NCBI GenBank assembly: GCA_028280455.1
Contig: JANQLT010000216.1
Span: 1 to 50,655 of the forward strand
Direction of reading: 5' to 3'
Source of the DNA: Kiloniellales bacterium
GTDB taxonomy: Bacteria > Pseudomonadota > Alphaproteobacteria > Kiloniellales > JAKSDN01
DNA: 50,655 nt
In this document: piece after piece, positions 41,626 through 50,655 of the stretch
How the letters are laid out: every line of letters starts with the position of its first letter
Numbering within the stretch: the first letter of the stretch is position 1
Program-made: the position numbers and the translations under genes
The notes under the pieces: generated by a model
The model's database searches: none
What the model saw: the letters and a program-made list of their open reading frames with translations, nothing else
Told to the model about the DNA's origin: nothing

Positions 41626-42516
41626 TCAGCAACTCGCCATGAGGACCGAATGCAATTTCTCGGCTTCCTTGACCGCCTGGCGCCCGTCAAGAGCCATCGC
41701 ATCCGCACCTACGGTCACAATGTGCTCGGGATGTTCAACAAAAACTCGCCCACCGACCATCACGCGGATCGCATCGTTGCGCGATGCCTGCCTGACTTCA
41801 ACGATCTCGGCGCTCAAGACCTCGAGGCTCTGGTCGCAACTCAAGGAGAAGCCGATCACCGTGAACCACTCGCTTTTGACGACGGCAGCGACTTCGTGGC
41901 TCAGCATCGCCGGCTCGTTCGTCACGTCCCAGCCGGCCCGCCGCATGAACTCGCCGACCATCAGGAGACCGAAATTGTGCTGTTCGCCGGAGGTCGGGAC
42001 CAGCAGCACCCGGCGCCCCTGCTTCAATGAGCCGCCATCGACCCGAAAGGTCCGGCTCAAGTCCCGCATCAACTGCTGCAGCCGTCCGAGACCGATCGTC
42101 ACGTCCATGAAGGTGCAGCGGTCCTGCTTCCAGAACTCGCCCAGCCGGCGCGCCGTCGGCGCCAGGAGATCGAGGAAGATCTCGTCCAGGCCCGCGCCTT
42201 GCTTGCCGATCTCGTCGATGAAGCTCCGCGCGACTCCGACGTCTTGCGCCAGCACGATCGCGGTGAACGCCTCCACCTGATCGGCGCCGATGGCGAAGCC
42301 CTCGAGAGAGCGGGCTGGAACGGCGGGCGCGTCGGTCCGATGGGCCAACACCAGACGCGGGATGACCTCGCCTTCGATGGTCCGCAGCAGTCGGGCGAGC
42401 TGAGCCTCGGAGTCGCCGTTCACTTTCGGCGTGTAGTCGACCGCCGCATCGTCCGCCGGGCTGTCAGAATCGTCCCAACAATCCTGACTCGACATCCCGT
42501 CCCTTAAGCCAGTCAT
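41626..42516 (-). CDS. ppaA: Cobalamin-binding antirepressor AerR/PpaA
   Basis: In this 296-residue protein, an N-terminal variable region (1-100) is followed by a helical segment and a B12-binding (SCHIC-type) domain: LLVPTSGEQHNFGLLMVGEFMRR, GFSLSCDQSLEVL and VMVGGRVFVEHPEHIVTVGAD. The His of the EQHNFG motif is the expected cobalamin ligand (Glu replaces the first Asp of DxHxxG). AerR/PpaA binds B12 and light-dependently relieves PpsR/CrtJ repression. The ATG at 42516 has GGGGAGG upstream. It directly precedes ppsR, the usual arrangement. Confidence 0.9.
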   Translation of the reverse strand: MTGLRDGMSSQDCWDDSDSPADDAAVDYTPKVNGDSEAQLARLLRTIEGEVIPRLVLAHRTDAPAVPARSLEGFAIGADQVEAFTAIVLAQDVGVARSFIDEIGKQGAGLDEIFLDLLAPTARRLGEFWKQDRCTFMDVTIGLGRLQQLMRDLSRTFRVDGGSLKQGRRVLLVPTSGEQHNFGLLMVGEFMRRAGWDVTNEPAMLSHEVAAVVKSEWFTVIGFSLSCDQSLEVLSAEIVEVRQASRNDAIRVMVGGRVFVEHPEHIVTVGADAMALDGRQAVKEAEKLHSVLMASC

Positions 42517-42725
42517 TAATTGCCTCCCCTATCGAGCGAGAACGCTGGCTTTTCTTGGTCTTGTGCGAGCTGGTGGCCTCCTTGCCGCCGAAGAACCGAT
42601 TGCGAATCCACTACTTTTGGTTGATCGGCGACCTCTAGGAGACTGTTCCCATCTCTCGCCCACCCGGCCGTCGATGAGGACGACTTCGCGGGCGTTAACA
42701 AATCTAAAACGCTGGGACCACCCAT

Positions 42726-42759
42726 TGTCAAGCATTCTTGACGCTTATTCGCATTGACA
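42726..42759 (+). promoter_or_regulatory. Tandem PpsR/CrtJ-like element 1 (aerR side)
   Basis: TGTCAAGCATTCTTGACG (42726-42743) overlaps by two bases with CGCTTATTCGCATTGACA (42742-42759). The frame is TGT-N12-ACG-N13-ACA over 34 bases. It lies about 210 bases upstream of aerR. Confidence 0.55.
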
Positions 42760-42867
42760 TAGGGCCCGGGGCCAAGAGGCGTGTAAACCGCCTGTCACGG
42801 TTCCATCGCGCGCCCGTGAGGCGTTCCGCGGCTCTCGCGCCGCGTTGCGGGTTCCGCAAACGCCCGG

Positions 42868-42888
42868 TTTTCCACAGTCTGTGGATAA
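42868..42888. other. Inverted pair of DnaA-box-like 9-mers
   Basis: TTTTCCACA (42868-42876) and the complement of TTATCCACA (42880-42888) face each other across three bases, forming a near-perfect palindrome. The second box is the exact consensus. It is probably not an origin because no AT-rich unwinding region or further boxes are seen nearby. Confidence 0.5.
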
Positions 42889-42955
42889 CTTCCCCTAGGG
42901 GTCCGATCGGCAGGCACTGGAACGGCCCCGTGCGACTCGCCGGAGATCGCCCGAA

Positions 42956-42989
42956 TGTCTAATTTAGATGACGTCTAATTTGCTTGACA
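42956..42989 (+). promoter_or_regulatory. Tandem PpsR/CrtJ-like element 2 (bchF side)
   Basis: TGTCTAATTTAGATGACG (42956-42973) overlaps by two bases with CGTCTAATTTGCTTGACA (42972-42989). The build, TGT-N12-ACG-N13-ACA over 34 bases, is identical to element 1. It lies 180 bases before bchF. Confidence 0.6.
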
Positions 42990-43168
42990 GTCTTCGGCCG
43001 GCCATCCTAGAGTCCTGACAGCTGGACGAGTTTGGGAGAGGACGAAAGCGTTAACGCTAGCCAGCCTCTGCGCCCTAGCACTCGCGATAAGCCTCTCCAA
43101 CAGCGCAGATCCGCGACGACAAGAAGCCGGCCTCGAATCCGGTACGTCGCGGCAGAAGGGAGGCCTAG

Positions 43169-45063
<1,895 letters not shown>

Positions 45064-45067
45064 AGCC

Positions 45068-46604
45068 ATGCAGCTTACGCTTTGGACATACGAAGGACCG
45101 CCCCACGTCGGGGCCATGCGCGTCGCCACGGCGATGGACGACCTGCACTACGTGCTGCACGCGCCCCAGGGCGACACCTACGCCGACCTGCTGTTCACCA
45201 TGATCGAGCGCCTGCCCAAGCGCCCGCCGGTGACCTACACCACCTTCCAGGCCCGCGACCTCGGCGCCGACACGGCCGCCCTGTTCAAGGATGCGGCGCG
45301 CGACGCCTACGAGCGCTTCCAGCCGCAAGCCATGATCGTCGGCGCCTCCTGCACCGCCGAGCTGATCCAGGACGATCCCGGCGGCCTGGCCCGGGCGCTC
45401 GCGCTGCCGATCCCCGTGGTGCCGCTCGAGCTGCCGGCCTACCAGCGCAAGGAGAACTGGGGCGCCGCCGAGACCTTCTATCACCTGGTGCGCGCCCTCG
45501 CCGGCCCGCAGGCGCCCGCGGCGGGCAGCGAGCCCAAGGCGCGGCCGGCCGACCGCCGCCCCCTGTGCAACATCCTCGGTCCCTCGGCGCTCGGCTTCCG
45601 GCACCGCGACGACGTCGAGGAGATCACCAGACTGCTGGCGCGGCTCGGCGTCGACGTCCATGTCGTCGCCCCGCTCGGCGCCCGGCCCGCCGACCTGGCG
45701 CGCCTCGGCGAGGCCGACTTCAACGTCGTGCTCTATCCCGAGGTGGCCGGGACCGCGGCGAGCTGGCTGGAGCGGAGCTTCAAGCAGCCCAGAACCAAGA
45801 CCGTGCCGATCGGCGTCGGCGCCACGCGCGACTTCATCGCGGAAGTCGCCGGCCTTGCCGAGCTGGACCCGGCTCCGCTGCTGGACGAGATGCAGAGCCG
45901 CCTGCCCTGGTATTCGCGGTCGGTGGACTCGACCTACCTGACCGGAAAACGCGTCTTCATCTTCGGCGACGCAACCCACTCCGTCGCCGTTGCCCGGGTC
46001 GCCGACGAGGAGCTCGGCTTCGAAGTCGTCGGCCTGGGCACCTATAGCCGCGAGTTCGCGCGCGAGGTTCGCGCCGCGGCCGCGAACTACGACGTGGAGC
46101 CCCTGATCACCGACGACTATCTCGAGGTCGAGGCGAAGATCGCCGAGCTGCAGCCCGAGATGGTCCTCGGCACCCAGATGGAGCGGCATATCGCCAAGCG
46201 GCTCGGGATCCCCTGCGCCGTGATCTCCGCGCCGGTGCACGTCCAGGACTTCCCCGCGCGCTACTCGCCGCAGATGGGCTTCGAGGGCGCCAACGTGCTC
46301 TTCGACACCCTGGTGCATCCCTTGATGATGGGCCTCGAGGAGCACCTGCTCGGCATGTTCCGGGAGGACTTCGAGTTCCACGACCAGGCCGGCCCCTCGC
46401 ACCTCGGCAAGGCCGTCAAGGCGGCCCCCGAAACGCCCGAGACCGCGGAGCCGACGGCGGCCGAGAGCGCCGTGAGCTGGTCGGGCGACGCGGAGTCGGA
46501 GCTTCGCAAGATCCCCTTCTTCGTCCGCGGCAAGGCGCGCCGAAACACGGAGCGCTTCGCCCAGGACCGAGGCCTCGCATTGATCACAGTCGAGACGCTC
46601 TACG

Positions 46605-46630
<26 letters not shown>
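45068..46630 (+). CDS. bchB: Dark-operative protochlorophyllide reductase subunit BchB
   Basis: This 520-residue NifK-like DPOR subunit begins [18 protein letters not shown]. Asp36 (QGDTYAD) is the unusual non-Cys ligand of the interface cluster. The C-terminal domain (about 460-520, [20 protein letters not shown]) is the substrate-binding extension typical of BchB/ChlB. It overlaps the bchH start by 26 bases. Normal length. Confidence 0.95.

Positions 46631-50655
<4,025 letters not shown>

Larger units (their letters stand above)
42517..43168. promoter_or_regulatory. Long divergent control region aerR/bchF
   Basis: This 652-base gap has no supported gene. It holds two PpsR-like tandem elements (42726-42759 and 42956-42989, listed separately), and between them an inverted pair of DnaA-box-like sequences (42868-42888). 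The distance between the two PpsR elements (230 bases) would allow looping. Short open frames in this region show no protein-like features. Confidence 0.7.

Noticed and set aside
42868..42888. Chromosome or plasmid replication origin
   Set aside because: There is only one inverted pair of DnaA boxes, no AT-rich unwinding region, and no dnaA, hemE, repABC or parAB genes nearby.
42738..42962. 74-codon frame between aerR and bchF
   Set aside because: It overlaps both the PpsR elements and the DnaA-box palindrome, is Arg/Pro-rich and has no ribosome binding site.

Overview
The window is high-GC DNA with tightly packed operons. It suggests an anoxygenic phototrophic alphaproteobacterium, probably from the Rhodospirillales or a related marine or halophilic lineage. 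The evidence is a bacteriochlorophyll a gene cluster (bchFNBHL, bchG-bch2-bchP), light-harvesting pucBA, the PpsR and AerR/PpaA regulators, and a complete ectoine uptake and degradation cluster. This assignment rests on gene content and protein motifs only; no 16S gene is present.

Layout. 1-158: palindromic intergenic repeat. 208-3736: membrane-anchored thioredoxin-like protein, then an unknown protein translationally coupled to a DyP-type peroxidase. 3746-17156: ectoine/5-hydroxyectoine utilisation. On the minus strand run uehA-uehB-uehC-usp-gntR-asnC(doeX)-ssd(doeC)-atf(doeD); diverging from them on the plus strand are eutA-eutB-eutC-doeA-doeB. Two AT-rich palindromes lie in the divergent promoter region. 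17202-23962: hypABCDEF hydrogenase maturation plus a nickel permease (minus strand), with no hydrogenase structural gene in view.

24386-29536: a light-harvesting locus. pucB-pucA is preceded by an overlapping FNR box and paired PpsR-like sites. It is followed by a protein with a basic repeat tail, a PucC/LhaA-type protein, a peptide-deformylase-like protein, bciA (8-vinyl reductase) and a DUF2269-like membrane protein.

29742-34488: the most unusual part. This apparent RiPP-type gene set has a PqqD-like carrier protein, radical SAM protein 1, a UbiA/MenA-type prenyltransferase, radical SAM protein 2, a 51-residue PqqA-like peptide with a perfect ribosome binding site, a strong stem-loop, and radical SAM protein 3. 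The peptide keeps the PqqA spacing W-x2-P...Y but has Met where PqqA has the cross-linked Glu. The three radical SAM proteins share a C-terminal region that resembles SPASM but lacks its cysteine ligands. A perfect TGT-N12-ACA PpsR site and a near-perfect FNR box lie upstream, so the set is probably co-regulated with photosynthesis. I do not recognise a described pathway with this composition; a prenylated peptide-derived lipid or redox cofactor is a reasonable hypothesis.

34513-42516 (minus strand): a COQ10/START-like protein and a DUF3833 protein (with their own PpsR-like sites), a small membrane protein, tspO, bchP, a bch2/PucC-like protein, bchG, ppsR and aerR/ppaA. 42517-43168 is a 652-base regulatory region with two identically built 34-bp PpsR-like elements. 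43169-50655 (plus strand): bchF-bchN-bchB-bchH-bchL, with bchL cut by the window end. In total four promoter regions carry PpsR-type motifs beside the ppsR/aerR genes themselves, which makes this a compact photosynthesis regulon.
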